DNA of 64,000 nt, taken from Synaphobranchus kaupii. Taxonomy: Eukaryota > Chordata > Actinopteri > Anguilliformes > Synaphobranchidae. Location: contig CM056376.1 in assembly GCA_029718625.1 (NCBI GenBank), forward strand, positions 95,497,705-95,561,704, read 5' to 3'. The translations under genes were made by a program, and so were the position numbers. Numbering within the stretch: the first letter of the stretch is position 1; each line of letters begins with the position of its first letter. The notes beneath the pieces were generated by a model. The model was not told where the DNA came from. It did no database searches and saw nothing but the letters and a program-made list of their open reading frames with translations. Below are positions 21,797 through 32,211 of the stretch, piece by piece.

Positions 21797-23160
21797 ATGG
21801 CCATGATTATCCCCGTGCTATGCCAAGAAGTTCTTTCCAACGAATGCCTAAACTTAAAAGATATTTACAACAAAAACATGAAAATCACACAGACAAACCT
21901 GTTTAATCCCTTGAAAGAAAATAATCAGAGCTGGCTACATAAGCGTGTGGTTTCAAACAACATGCAACTGTCGCAGAAAATGCATTAAATGCATCCTTTT
22001 TCACGTCGTATCACATTGTCCCTGCAAAAAGATCATATCCAATTACGGAAGCCTTGCTATCACGCGCGACCAAATGCATTGTTCTGGAAATGCTAGGCGA
22101 GGATGCTGACCGGAAATCACGTGTCAACAATACGGTCATTCGAAGAATGTCTGACATGGCCGAGGATATAACTGAGCACCCAGCTAACAAAATTAGGTCC
22201 CCAGGACGTCCCCTGAACGTCTCAAAATGTCATCAGGACGTCGCCTTGACGTCATTTTGTAGGGTTTTCTAAACGTTGGATGGATGCCACAGAGAACGTT
22301 CCTGGGACATTCTAGTAACCTCCACCAGACATTCATTACATGACGTTATATTGTAACCAGTAACAGACGTTGCAGGAACGTCCCTGAATCTCCCATGAAT
22401 GTTATGAGCACAACGTCATATCATAACCGGATAGGGACATTGCTTGAACGTCCCCAAAAAATTTGAATTAAATGTCATATTGTAACCTAACAGTGACCTT
22501 TCTAGGTCTTTAATAACTTTCTAGTAATGTTTTTAGGACATCACTATAGAACGTCACATCATAACTTTGAGGGGACTGAAATGGGACGTCCCTGGGACGT
22601 CCACTGTTGGCTGGGCAACTGCTTGAACAGGTAAAGCTCAGTCCCTTCTTAGCATTACAATTATATGAAAGTACAGATGTAGCTAATGTGCAGCCCAACT
22701 TTGGGAGACAAAGCTAAAGGAGGGAATTAGCCTACTGAACTGTTCCCACTCATTCACCAGGAACTTGTGTCATGCCTGTAACAATGGTCACTTGAATTTG
22801 ATCAGAAATCTATTTCAACGAACACTGGATGAAAGTCTTTATTTGAGGTCACAGCAGGAATTAATTGAAAATTCCAATGAGGGAAATCTGAAAATAAAGT
22901 TCTCTGCAGTTCCCCTGTCAGAATTTTGGAGCTTTGTGAAAAACGAATAGGCTACCCAGTAGTGGGAGAAAAGGCCACCCGATGCCTTCTACCATTTGAA
23001 CAACATAGCCTACCTGTGTGAGGCCGGTTTTACTGCACTGAAAGTACTCAAAACAAAACAAAGAGTGCATCTTCATGTGGACTAAGCCAGCTACAACTCA
23101 GAATCAACAAACTATGCAAGAATGTCCAAGTAAGAGTACATCCATCTTACGAGTGAGGGT
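21797..23160 (+). pseudogene. hAT transposase (ZBED5/SCAND3-like), broken by a MITE
   Basis: The first block, 21985-22178, reads NASFFTSYHIVPAKRSYPIT, then EALLSRATKCIVLEMLGEDA and VNNTVIRRMSDMAEDITE. The second block, from 22616, reads QLLEQVKLSPFLALQLYESTDVAN. After an internal deletion, 22765-23130 reads FKNLFQR-like sequence, LSEFWSFVKNEYPVVGEKA and LRINKLCKNVQ. The order S-Y-x-[IV]-A-x-x-K-x-x-x-x-I-x-E, SNNTV-x-RRI-x-DM and L-Q-L-D-E-S-T-D is that of hAT transposases related to ZBED5/SCAND3. The catalytic-type aspartate of DESTD is tyrosine here. A repeat element (22179-22615) sits between TE and QLLEQ; without it and a CA dinucleotide the two blocks are in one frame. Clearly inactive. 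Confidence 0.75.
22179..22615. mobile_element. MITE-like element with CCCAGCTAACA ends
   Basis: Ends CCCAGCTAACAAAA (left) and CTGTTGGCTGGG (right) are imperfect inverted repeats. The body repeats a GGGACGTCC-type word many times (AGGACGTCCC, GGGACGTCCCTGGGACGTCC, AACGTCC, GAACGTTCC). Flanking CA/CA suggests a 2-bp target duplication. The family is common in fish, and no coding capacity is known for it. It is inserted in a hAT transposase gene. Confidence 0.75.
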
Positions 23161-23261
23161 AGGCATAAGTTCTATCTTTGTTGTGAGATTTGCACTTTTT
23201 GCCAGAGACGTTTAAGTTAAAATGTCTCTTCAATTTTATTTGTGTAACATTTTTTTTTAAA

Positions 23262-23345
23262 TAATTTTTTATTTAACCTTTATTTAACCAGGAATACCCC
23301 ATTGAGATCAAAATCGTTTTTTACAAGGGGGACCTGACATAAAAT
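23262..23345 (-). mobile_element. LINE 3'-end fragment
   Basis: The minus strand reads GGTCCCCCTTGTAAAAAACG, then TTTTGATCTCAATGGGGTAT and TCCTGGTTAAATAAAGGTTA. The GATCTCAATGGG..TTCCTGGTTAAATAAAGG end matches in layout the tail of the LINE at 4420-6155, so this is a related, heavily 5'-truncated copy. Confidence 0.75.
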
Positions 23346-24544
23346 ACAAGTTTCCCAACAATATTTGACAATGAAGTTACAAAAATCATACAGGTAATGA
23401 GACAGAAATTAAGGAACAGAGAAGGGGTTAAAAGCAGGAGTAAACTTCAGTCACCGAGTCATGAATCACATGTTTAAAATCAGCCATTGAAATTAGTTTA
23501 TCAAGTTTAAGATTTTTTTTGGAGGTTATTCCAACTAATAGGAATAACGGAAACCCAGCTTCCCAAGTTCAGTAGAGGGATAAGGGACTTCTAAAAGTAT
23601 CACATCACTAGAGCAGAGGTGATACCTATGAGAATTTCTGTATAGCAGGCAACTGAGATAGGAAGGAAGTAAGCCAATTATTGATTTATAGATAGGTCAA
23701 TCTGTGGAAGTGCAAATTTCATGCACTTCACACGTACAAAATAGCAGTCTATTCATTTGGAGATAAAAATGCATACATTTTTTTTGTTTGTTTTGGCTGG
23801 GGGTGGGGGGGGTGTCCTCAGCCAGAACCTAGTCTGTTAGGGGGGCCTTGGCATAAATAAGTTTGGTCTAGCTAGAGGGGTAGCAACCTTATCAGTTTAT
23901 CATTATTAGCTAGCAACCTAATAAGGTAATAAAGAGGCTGGCACACCCATTGATTGCTTAGATATTTTCTAATCAAAGTTAACAGGCAGATGCAGGGGCA
24001 TAGGTTTCAGTTTCATTTGAACATTGGGGGGGGCACAGCAAATTTTCTTTGTGGTCATATTAGGGGGGGGGGGGGCACTAATATTAGGGGGGCGGGGGGC
24101 AAACCGTAGCTTTACAACATAGACAGCAGTGAATGCACATGAGCTCGACAATACATTTCTCACAGAAAATGTATTTTGTTTACTTTTTTACTTAACTGCA
24201 GAGGTGATAAAACATACAAGAAGTAAGTGTTAGTGTGTTGTTAGCCTTTATTGATCGCTGGAGCAGTTAGGAGTTAGATAGCCAGATAGCACAGTAATTT
24301 TATTTCATATACAACAACAAAAACAAATAACAAAGATAAAAATCCTTCTATGTGCTTAATGCCATAGTATTTATATGGTATATGAATGAAAATCATGAAT
24401 AGGGAATTATGATAACAGTTTTTATACTTTAAAAATACATGTCAGAGCAGCCCAGAGGACCTCACAGTATACAATAATCACTCTGCAATGATGCCCTTTT
24501 TTCATTGGGTTCCTGAGTTTCTTTGGTTCTTGTAAACTTACCAT
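23346..24544. other. no gene seen; G-run-rich segment
   Basis: Non-coding. At 24026-24100 there are several G runs (8, 13, 6 and 6 Gs) separated by CACTAATATTA-like words, a pattern typical of the decayed end of a fish DNA transposon. Confidence 0.4.
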
Positions 24545-24841
24545 TGTAAGGGGTCGGGTTCGGAGAACCAGACGCGACTGACAGGGGATCTGAAAGTTGT
24601 CCCACAAAGCGTGAGAAACAACCACTAAAAAAGGGTAAAGGGAGTCCGTGAACGGAGCAGAGAGAAATAAACAGAAAGGGAATATAACTCCCGGTGTACA
24701 GCCAAAATATAACAACCCAAAAAACAGGGCGAAGCTCGTAGCCTCTCGAGCAGAGAAAAGAAAAGAACAGAATTGCCTCTAGCGCAATAACTATCAAAGA
24801 GCTAAAATAAAAGGCAAATGGAAACGAGGCGAAACCGAGGT
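24545..24841 (-). mobile_element. LTR 3' fragment (gypsy-like)
   Basis: The minus strand ends GTCAGTCGCGTCTGGTTCTC followed by CGAACCCGACCCCTTACA at 24545. The LTR fragment at 50760-51045 has the same CTGTCGCGTCTGGTCCTCCG...CCCTTACA end. The segment is cut at 24841 by the 3' end of an L2 LINE. Confidence 0.65.
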
Positions 24842-25033
24842 ACATTACATTACATTTATTTAGCAGACGCTTTTATCCAAAGCGACGTACAGTAAGTGCG
24901 TACAGAGACATCATCATCATTACAGAACAGACAAGGCAAAGCACATCCTTTGCATAATGTAGCAGCTATCCCTAGCAATGAACATTGACTGTAGTTCACA
25001 GTAAGCTGTGGGCAAATCAGCAACACCACACTT

Positions 25034-25320
25034 CCATTCCAAATACTATTATAAACTATATTATTATAAACCATTCCAAATACTATTATAAACTATGCTA
25101 TTATAAACCATTCCAAATACTATTATAAACTATATTATTAAAAACCATTCCAAATACTATTATAAACTATGCTATTATAAACCATTCCAAATACTATTAT
25201 AAACTATATTATTATAAACCATTCCAAATACTATTATAAACTATGCTATTATAAACCATTCCAAATACTATTATAAACTATACTATTATAAACCATTCCA
25301 AATACTATTATAAACTATAA
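25034..25320. repeat. 37-bp tandem array, 8 copies, in the L2 3' UTR
   Basis: The unit is CCATTCCAAATACTATTATA plus AACTATATTATTATAAA. Starts at 25034, 25071, 25108 and so on at 37-bp steps. Units largely alternate TATATTATT and TATGCTATT in the middle, so the array is mostly made of 74-bp pairs. Confidence 0.9.
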
Positions 25321-25374
25321 TAAACAAACAGGAAAACACAGGGAACAGGGAACTGATATTCCTAGGTGAGGATA

Positions 25375-27231
25375 TCAGTCAAGGTGGAGTCTGAAGAGGT
25401 GTGTCTTCAGGCCTCGACGGAATGCAGGCAGGGTTGGAGTAGAACGTAGGGGAATGGGAAGTTCATTCCACCACTGAGGTGCTAATGTGGAAAAACTCCG
25501 CAGTCGGGACAAGCGAGAGCCTTTGACACGGAGGGGGGGAAGTGCCAGTCGCCCTACTGTAGAAGAGCGAAGTGGTCGAGCAGGAACATAGTTCTGGATT
25601 AAGTCCTGCAGGTAGGCGGGGCCTGTCCTATTTGCTGCAGTGTAGGCCAGGGTCAGAACTTTGAACCTGATCCTGGCTGCAACTGGCAGCCAGTGGAGAG
25701 ACCTCAGCAGGGGGGTTACGTGGGAAAATTTCGGGAGGTTGAACACAAGCCGGGCAGCTGCATTCTGGATGAGTTGAAGAGGCAGAATGGCGCAGGCCGG
25801 TAGGCTTGCGAGCAGGGAGTTGCAGTAGTCCAGGCGTGAGGTGACCATGGTCTGGACAAGAAGCTGGGTGGAGTAGGTGGTCAGGTACGGTCGAATCCTC
25901 CTGATGTTGTACAGGAGGAACCTGCCGGACCGTGCCGTCGCCCTGATGTGCTCTTTGAAGTCCAGCCGGTCGTCCAGGACCACCCCCAGGTTCCTTGCAG
26001 AGCGGGAGGCAGCCACCACGGTCCCATCAACGGTGATGGAGAGGTCATGTAGTGGGGAGGTCTTGTACGGCATGAAGAGGAGCTCTGTCTTGTCAAGGTT
26101 GAGCTTCAGGTGATGGGTAGCCATCCACTCAGAGATGTCAGTCAGACAAGCATATATCCTCTCCTTAACCTGTGGGGTAGAGGGAGGGAAAGAGAGGAAG
26201 AGTTGAGTATCGTCAGCATAGCTATGGTATGAGAAGCCATGTGAATGGATTACTGAGCCAAGAGACTTAGTATACATAGAGAACAGCAGAGGACCCAGTA
26301 CAGATCCCTGCGGGACTCCTGTAGACAGGGGACGGGGAGCAGAGACGGAACCCTTCCAGGAGACTTGGTAGGATCTATCAGTGAGGTACGATACAAACCA
26401 AGAGAGGGCAGTTCCAGAAATGCCCATCTCAGCGAGTGTGGAGATCAGGAGTTTGTGGTTGACCGTGTCGAATGCCGCAGACAGGTCAAGGAGAATCAGA
26501 ACAGAGGAGAGGGAGGAGGCTCTAGCAGTGGCGAGTGCCTCAGTCACAGCCAGGAGAGCAGTTTCGGTGGAATGGCCGGTTCTGAAGCCAGACTGATGCG
26601 GGTCAAGCAGGTTGTTCTGGTGGAGAAAAACAGACAGTTGGTTAAGGACAGCACGTTCAAGTGTTTTGGACAGGAAGGGCAAGAGAGATACAGGACGGTA
26701 GTTCCTGACATCAGCGGGATCTAAGCTAGGTTTTTTAAGGAGTGGGGTTACACGGGCAGTTTTAAAGGCAGCAGGAACATGGCCACAGATTAGGGAGGTG
26801 TTAATAACGGAGGACAGATATGGAAGGAGCTCAGCAGATATAGACTGGAGGACTGCTGAAGGTATGGGGTCTAGTGGACAGGTGGTTGCGCGCTGGCGCG
26901 TCACCAGCTCGAGCACATCGGAGTCCTTCAGAGTCTTGAAGGACGACAGTGTAGCGATGGGTTCAGTATGGGGGATGTGGGGTGTCACCGGATGCGTGAA
27001 GGAGTTCCGGATCGCAGCCACCTTCCCCTCAAAGTGGGTCAGGAAGTCATCTGCAGAGAGGGAGGAGGGTGAAGGGGGTGGAGGGGGGGGTGAGCAGGGA
27101 GGAGAAGGTGGAAAAGAGTTTACGTGGGTTAGATAGACATGTATCAATTTTCGACTGGAAAAATGAAGTTTTAGCTGATGTAGTTGCAGCTGTGAAGGCT
27201 GCCAGCAGAGTGTGGTAGGAGGCCAGGTCAT
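25375..27231 (-). CDS. L2 LINE ORF2, reverse-transcriptase half
   Basis: Polymerase of the same element. Motifs: LSADDFLTHFEGKVAAI (linker), CPLDPIPSAVLQS, NYRPVSLLPFLSKTLE, HQSGFRTGHSTETALLA, motif A LILLDLSAAFDTVNH, motif [16 protein letters not shown], motif C YHSYADDTQLFL (catalytic YADD), then the thumb, NAAARLVFNLPKFSHVTPLL and LHWLPVAARIRFK, ending near WWNELPIPLRSTPTLPAFRR. All catalytic residues are present and no stop interrupts the 500-plus codons from LSADD to the end. The first 40 or so residues before LSADD (proline-rich) are out-of-frame read-through of the linker, not native N-terminus. Confidence 0.9.
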   Translation of the reverse strand: MTWPPTTLCWQPSQLQLHQLKLHFSSRKLIHVYLTHVNSFPPSPPCSPPPPPPSPSSLSADDFLTHFEGKVAAIRNSFTHPVTPHIPHTEPIATLSSFKTLKDSDVLELVTRQRATTCPLDPIPSAVLQSISAELLPYLSSVINTSLICGHVPAAFKTARVTPLLKKPSLDPADVRNYRPVSLLPFLSKTLERAVLNQLSVFLHQNNLLDPHQSGFRTGHSTETALLAVTEALATARASSLSSVLILLDLSAAFDTVNHKLLISTLAEMGISGTALSWFVSYLTDRSYQVSWKGSVSAPRPLSTGVPQGSVLGPLLFSMYTKSLGSVIHSHGFSYHSYADDTQLFLSFPPSTPQVKERIYACLTDISEWMATHHLKLNLDKTELLFMPYKTSPLHDLSITVDGTVVAASRSARNLGVVLDDRLDFKEHIRATARSGRFLLYNIRRIRPYLTTYSTQLLVQTMVTSRLDYCNSLLASLPACAILPLQLIQNAAARLVFNLPKFSHVTPLLRSLHWLPVAARIRFKVLTLAYTAANRTGPAYLQDLIQNYVPARPLRSSTVGRLALPPLRVKGSRLSRLRSFSTLAPQWWNELPIPLRSTPTLPAFRRGLKTHLFRLHLD

Positions 27232-28294
27232 CTGGGGATCTGGATTTCCTCCACTTTCTCTCAGCGGCTCGTAGCATGGTTCTGCTGGATCTGAGAGAAT
27301 CCGTCAGCCACGGGGAAGGGGGTGATAGTCGGGCTGGTTTGGAGACAAGAGGGCATAGTGAGTTGAGAGACTGAGAGAGGCATGAGTTAAACACAGAGGT
27401 GGCGACATCAATGGGCATTTTAGCAAAGGTAGCAGGAGGAGGAAGTGCAGAGAGAGCAGAAGTAGTGAGAGAGGAGTGAGAGAGGGTGCGGAGATTTCTC
27501 CTGAACATAACAGCGGGTGGGTTGTTAGCGGATTTGAGGGAGAGTGGGCAGGAGAGAGAAAATGAGATAAAGAAATGGTCCGATACGTGGAGGGGGGTCA
27601 CCGTGAGTTCAGATGTGGCGCAACTCCTGGTGAGTACAAGGTCCAGTTGGTTACCACCATTGTGGGTGGCAGGCGATGGGGACTGAGTGAGGGCAAAGGA
27701 CTGGAGGAGTGAGGTGACACTGGATAGCTGGGCGCTGTCTGGTTGGAGGTTGAAGTCTCCCAGTAGGATTACTGGGGTACCATCCTCAGGGAAGGAGCTC
27801 AGGAGTGTGTCCAGTTCATCCAGGAAAGCGCCGAGCGGACCTGGGGGGCGATAGAGAACAACAATGTTAAGTGCAGATGGGTGAGTTACAGTGACTGCAT
27901 GAAACTCAAAGGAGGAGATATTCAGGCAGGGTACAGTGGGAATAGAGAATTTCCAGGACGTGGAAATGAGCAAACCAGTACCCCCGCCTCTGCCTGAGGC
28001 CCTGGGGGTGTGGGAGAAGGAGTAGCCAGCAGACAGAGCAGCTGGAGTGGCTGTGTTTTCTGGAGTGATCCAGGTCTCAGTGAGAGCCAGGAAGTGGAGG
28101 GACTTCAACTTGGCATATGCAGTGATGAAGTCAGCTTTCTGGACGGCTGACCGGCAGTTCCATAGTCCACCCACCACTGAGAGTTCCTTATGAGAGGACA
28201 GCGGTGGGTAGACCAGGTTAGCCGGACAGCGTCTGCGGTGGTTGGGCCTCCAGGAGCGAGGCATGGAGCACAGAGGAATGGGGGTTAGACACAT
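27047..28294 (-). CDS. L2 LINE ORF2, endonuclease half (frameshifted)
   Basis: AP-type endonuclease that nicks the target for reverse transcription. Motifs in order: LWNCRSAVQKADFI, LALTETWI (the catalytic glutamate), GGGTGLLIS, VVLYRPPG, VILLGDFNLQ (GDFN), NGGNQLDLVLTRS and VSDHFFISFSL (the SDH catalytic pair). The frame runs into the linker toward the polymerase (CLSNPRKLFSTFSSLL) and then stops at TGA 27047, because a C run at 27090-27083 is one base off. The natural protein would continue into the 27231-25375 frame. The ATG at 28294 is plausible but not proven. Confidence 0.85.
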   Translation of the reverse strand: MCLTPIPLCSMPRSWRPNHRRRCPANLVYPPLSSHKELSVVGGLWNCRSAVQKADFITAYAKLKSLHFLALTETWITPENTATPAALSAGYSFSHTPRASGRGGGTGLLISTSWKFSIPTVPCLNISSFEFHAVTVTHPSALNIVVLYRPPGPLGAFLDELDTLLSSFPEDGTPVILLGDFNLQPDSAQLSSVTSLLQSFALTQSPSPATHNGGNQLDLVLTRSCATSELTVTPLHVSDHFFISFSLSCPLSLKSANNPPAVMFRRNLRTLSHSSLTTSALSALPPPATFAKMPIDVATSVFNSCLSQSLNSLCPLVSKPARLSPPSPWLTDSLRSSRTMLRAAERKWRKSRSPDDLASYHTLLAAFTAATTSAKTSFFQSKIDTCLSNPRKLFSTFSSLLTPPSTPFTLLPLCR

Positions 28295-28357
28295 GGTAGG
28301 GGATGAGAAGACAGGTTAGGTGGGGGAGGATCATTACAAACTGTTCAAATTACCGAC

Positions 28358-28383
28358 GAGGCTGCCGTCTTCACGGCAGCCTC
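28358..28383 (-). other. perfect 11-bp hairpin in the L2 5' leader
   Basis: GAGGCTGCCGT, a 4-nt loop, then ACGGCAGCCTC. In the element's RNA (minus strand) the loop reads GAAG. It lies about 65 nt upstream of the proposed ORF2 start. Confidence 0.7.
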
Positions 28384-28735
28384 TACTTTAACTTATAAAG
28401 TTGGCTAATTTCTCGATTGCACTCAGCTGCTTGCAGGGCTAATTCACTCAGGTGAATCTATTTGCGATTAGCAACACAAAACACTAGCAATTTACTAGAC
28501 CTAGAAACACAAAGCAAGTAACAAGTGGTCAGTAATGCTGCAATTTACATTAACTGAGGTACTGTCTAGAAGCGAGACAAAAAGAAAACCAAGGCAGGAA
28601 ATTAAGTGTAAAGAGATCAGAAACCTAAGAACTGAATACTCTAACACTCTACAGGCAAGTCCCGCGTGTTCTTTTGAAGCTTGTAGAACCCGCACAGCTA
28701 GACCAATGAGGGAATAGCTGGAGGGGAAGGAGCAA

Positions 28736-30079
28736 ACATGTTTTTCCTCTGCTGTTGTGATGTAAATAAAAAGAGTTTAGTGATTTATCCTCCGGTCATG
28801 AATAGATTACAAGTACATTTAAGAATATACTGGATCCGTCGCCACGAGTCAGATATGAATGCGCTGCTCCATATCCCGCTTAAGACAGGCCTGAAACGGA
28901 TCAGTATGATTCTTATTATTCTCCGTTCGCAAACGGGGCCATGTTGTCATCACGGATATATCCGACCTGTCGTCCAAATGTCAATATTCTAATGGGAGCA
29001 TTAGAACACTCACACAGGAGCTGAACAACACATCGAATATATCTATGATCACAAACAGTAAGCGTAACAGTTACTATTGGTTTACTCGTAATGATCTGAC
29101 TCCATATTAAACTATAATTTAGAATTTTACTTTAATCATGCGTGAAGCTCAGAGTGGTTACACTCGACTCTTCCTTGTGTGCCACCATTACTCAATATAT
29201 GCTCCCGGGATTAGCACTATTGCCGAATCTCAGTTCGGTGGAGATCACAGAGGTTGGGGGTCTGGCCAACACAATACATGCATTATATTTTACATAGATA
29301 GTTGCGAGCCCAGGTCAGCGTGCACTCAGAGGGCTCCTTAAGGCTAATTTGACAAGAACCGACGTAGAACGTCCATGGGCTCTCTTCACATCAAATTCCC
29401 AGAGCCGTGCATCACCAATCCTTCCTGGCAGAACTTGACCGCCTATTCCCAACTTGGGAACTCCACATAAAGTACCACGCCACTGATCAGTTGGTCATTG
29501 GTCAGAATTGTTCCCCTGAGTATTCAGTCGTAACTTAGGCTGAAAAAGGTATAAAATGGATTAGAGTCATGGAGACCACGTAAGTTAAAATAAGAAGAAT
29601 TTATTCACAGGCAGGTAGGTCATTATCTTAGAATTATGTCAATTACAAAATACAGAAATGAAGAAAAGAAACACAGAGTAAATATCTTACCCGGCCTGCT
29701 TCAGCTACACACAGATACAGAATACGCACAGTGTAGGAAGTCGGTTGCGATCTTCCTTACCCAAAACACACAATCTGCACGGTGTGGAAGATCGGTTACG
29801 ATTCTCCCAGATAGGTTTGTCTCCCTTTCTTTTATGCCAAATCCCGCGTTTGAACCAGGCGGCAGTGCCATAAATTAACTTGGAGGTGTGGTCGAATCTG
29901 GAGGGGAAAAGGAGTTGATTACCAGAGAGGACATTCCAGTGTTAGTTTTTCCTGAGTTATTGAAACTATGTTTTACTAAACTCCATTTGGTATGAAATGT
30001 ATCTCATTTGATTCCTTGATTTTACCGGATTACATCCATACCAAACAGCTTACCATTATGATTATTATTAACAGATGAA
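28736..30079. other. no gene seen
   Basis: Non-coding. A short direct repeat of about 50-60 bp is visible at 29705-29810: CACA(G/C)(A/G)TGT(A)GGAAG(A)TCGGTT(G/A)CGAT follows each of two ACACA(A/G)AT... phrases. No transposon end or protein motif was recognised. Confidence 0.45.
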
Positions 30080-31053
30080 GGGCTCTATTTTAATAAACCA
30101 AACGCAATGGTGAACGCAAGAGTAATCGCTTGGCGGTATCGCTCTGAGGGCGTGTCGGCGAGAAATTTGGTAATTTCATGACGGCAATCTTGGAGCATCT
30201 GATGGCGGTATTGCTAAAAGGCTGGGTTTAAATGTCCAAGGTGTGTCTCTATGGTAGCCAATCAAATAGTTGTTCTCATGCTTTAAAAAAAAGCCAGTTG
30301 GAACGCAATCGTTCCATGCAATTTCATAATGAGCAACCCAAACGCACTGGACCGTCAACGACAAGAGCGATTTTCCGCACAGGAATCAGACATACTTGCA
30401 ACAGAAGTACAGGCTAGGACTAGTAATTTATGGATCACAATCCACACCACCTCGTCTCCCAGAAGTTCGGAAGGCACGGGAGGAGGTGGCGAATGCATTA
30501 ATTAGCCTACATGAGGTGATGTAGGCATAATTATGATTCAAATGGTAGGCTTATGATTCAACTGTGTCAATGTGTAATTTATATATTATAGGCTATTGGC
30601 CTACATGATCGCAAGTTTCTTGTAAGCTGTCCTGTTTTATTCTAGTAGTTTAAATTAAAATTAATTAATTAATAATAATTATAGGCTATTTGTTCATTAA
30701 ATGGAAGTGTAATGTTGGCATCACCTATAGACACTACATAGAACTACATGACTAACAAGTTGCCAAATTGCCAGAGTCTATTGCGTTGCTGCTAAGAGGT
30801 GGTTCCAGCGGATCATAACGCAATGGCTTTTCGTTGGTTCAAATTGTCACTGAGCCGAAAGTATTTTAGAACACGCCCCAGACAGCGCCACCCATCCCAC
30901 TGCAGCGCAAGCGAAAGGATGTTATGTTGAGAATTTGTTGATCCTAGCGGTATTGCTGAGAAACGCCATAGCGCCAGTTTTAAGACGTTGATGCTGTCAA
31001 CAAGCTTGCGTTTGACTATACCGTCCCCTTGCGCTGGTTTGAAAATAGAGCCC
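30080..31053 (-). mobile_element. non-autonomous Harbinger, sibling of the 3649 element
   Basis: Ends GGGCTCTATTTT (30080) and AAAATAGAGCCC (to 31053), flanked by GAA and TAA. From 30080 it matches, in reverse complement, the right end of 3649-6505 (AACGCAATGGTGAACGCAAG; GCCAGTTGGAACGCAATCG). To 31053 it matches the left end (GGTATTGCTGAGAAACGCCA; TGTCAACAAGCTTGCGTTTG). The transposase region is missing, so it is an internal-deletion derivative. Confidence 0.9.
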
Positions 31054-32205
31054 TAAGTCTTATTATGTTGCAGTTGTCATGAAAATTCCCTTCTGATGAA
31101 CCATTTTACATGCAATTCCTGTTACTACTACATAAGACATAATGTAACAATATAAGGATCACATGTGCAATGTTTGTAAGTTTTACCGGGTCTGTTGACC
31201 ATTTAAACTGAAGTTTCAGAGCCCTGTTCCAGGAGAGAAGTAAAGGGTGTAATGACACAGGTGCCAACATGAGGGCACTGTGGTATTGTCCGTAGTCAAT
31301 CCCATAGGACTGACCACGTGTGAGGTCACGGAAAAGGTCACAGATGGTCGGGTAGGACATTCCTTGCGCCACGACCCCTGTGCCATAAATGCCCCTACAT
31401 CACACATACACAACCATGACACAGTCCAGTTTCTCCTTATCGCAGTCCTTTCCAGGTGAGAACAAATGGGCTGAAAAACCCAAAGGAAGTCAGAGTTGTA
31501 TTGTTTTATTACAAGGCCCTCTGGTCCTTTGAAGTTTATGACGAGCACCGTTCTCGGGCTCCTCACAAATGGCAGCCTTTCCTGAGTCTCACTTTGATTC
31601 CCCTCTTACAAGCTCAAAAGTACAAGTGGTCGCCTGAAATCCTATACCGCGTTACCTGTCTTAGCGTGGCAAGAATGGCACAAAAGCCCCGAACAACAAG
31701 TGAACGAAGCTCATGTAAAAATGGGCAAGTAGCCTACAGTTATGTACATTGAGTAGGAAAAAGTATACGGAGTTCTGCACTCTTCATTATATACATTGCA
31801 TACCCATTTGTTAGAAGGTCACAACATGGAACATGCCAATCAAAATAGAAGGAGGACTTTTATTGGACAGGTAATATTCCATGCATAATGTTGATATATT
31901 GCTCAAAGTGAAGATAAAAACTAAATTGAGATTGGAATTATTGTTTGTTAGTTAGTTTATGTGTGTGTCTGTGTGTGTGTGTGTTTGTTTGTTTCTGCAT
32001 ATTGTACATGCCCACATTTCAAAGACATTCACACCAGCAGGATAAAACTACACATATAATGGGAATGAAAAACTGACCCTTTACAGTCCCTCATTGGTGT
32101 TTGTTAAAATATTTTATTCACAATGCAAATCAATGCAATCCTGAAAATATTTAAGAAAGGTTTAAAAAGATTCACAAACTATGCACTGTGGCTTTCAAAT
32201 CCAAC
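31054..32205. other. no gene seen (between Harbinger and ptn 3' end)
   Basis: Unique-looking non-coding DNA with a short GT-rich stretch at about 31961-31992. Minus-strand open frames at 31106-31566 have no convincing family match. Confidence 0.5.
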
Positions 32206-32211
32206 TTTATT
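32206..32211 (-). terminator. ptn: candidate poly(A) signal AATAAA for ptn
   Basis: Canonical AATAAA on the minus strand (TTTATT on the plus strand), the first one found downstream of the ptn stop. An alternative is at about 32118-32113. Confidence 0.45.

Larger units (their letters stand above)
24842..28735 (-). mobile_element. nearly full-length L2 LINE, about 3.9 kb
   Basis: 5' UTR (about 28735-28295), endonuclease ORF (28294-27047), reverse-transcriptase ORF (27231-25375), and a 3' UTR containing a 37-bp tandem array. The terminus reads TTTGGATAAAAGCGTCTGCT then AAATAAATGTAATGTAATGT. The last part, with its AAGCG..GCTAAATAAATG and short TAATG tail, is a conserved L2 3' end in fish. The 5' end is approximate and set where L2-like leader text stops. 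Only one disabling lesion was found, a frameshift between the two domains. Confidence 0.85.

Noticed and set aside
25877..26724. Plus-strand open frames opposite the L2 RT
   Set aside because: Antisense of a strongly conserved minus-strand reverse transcriptase; no independent motif.
31106..31372. Minus-strand frame reading AQGMSYPTICDLFRDLTRGQ
   Set aside because: It faintly recalls the helix-turn-helix region of Harbinger transposases (SY..I.DLF), but following residues do not continue the match, the next frame is needed at once, and no element ends frame it.
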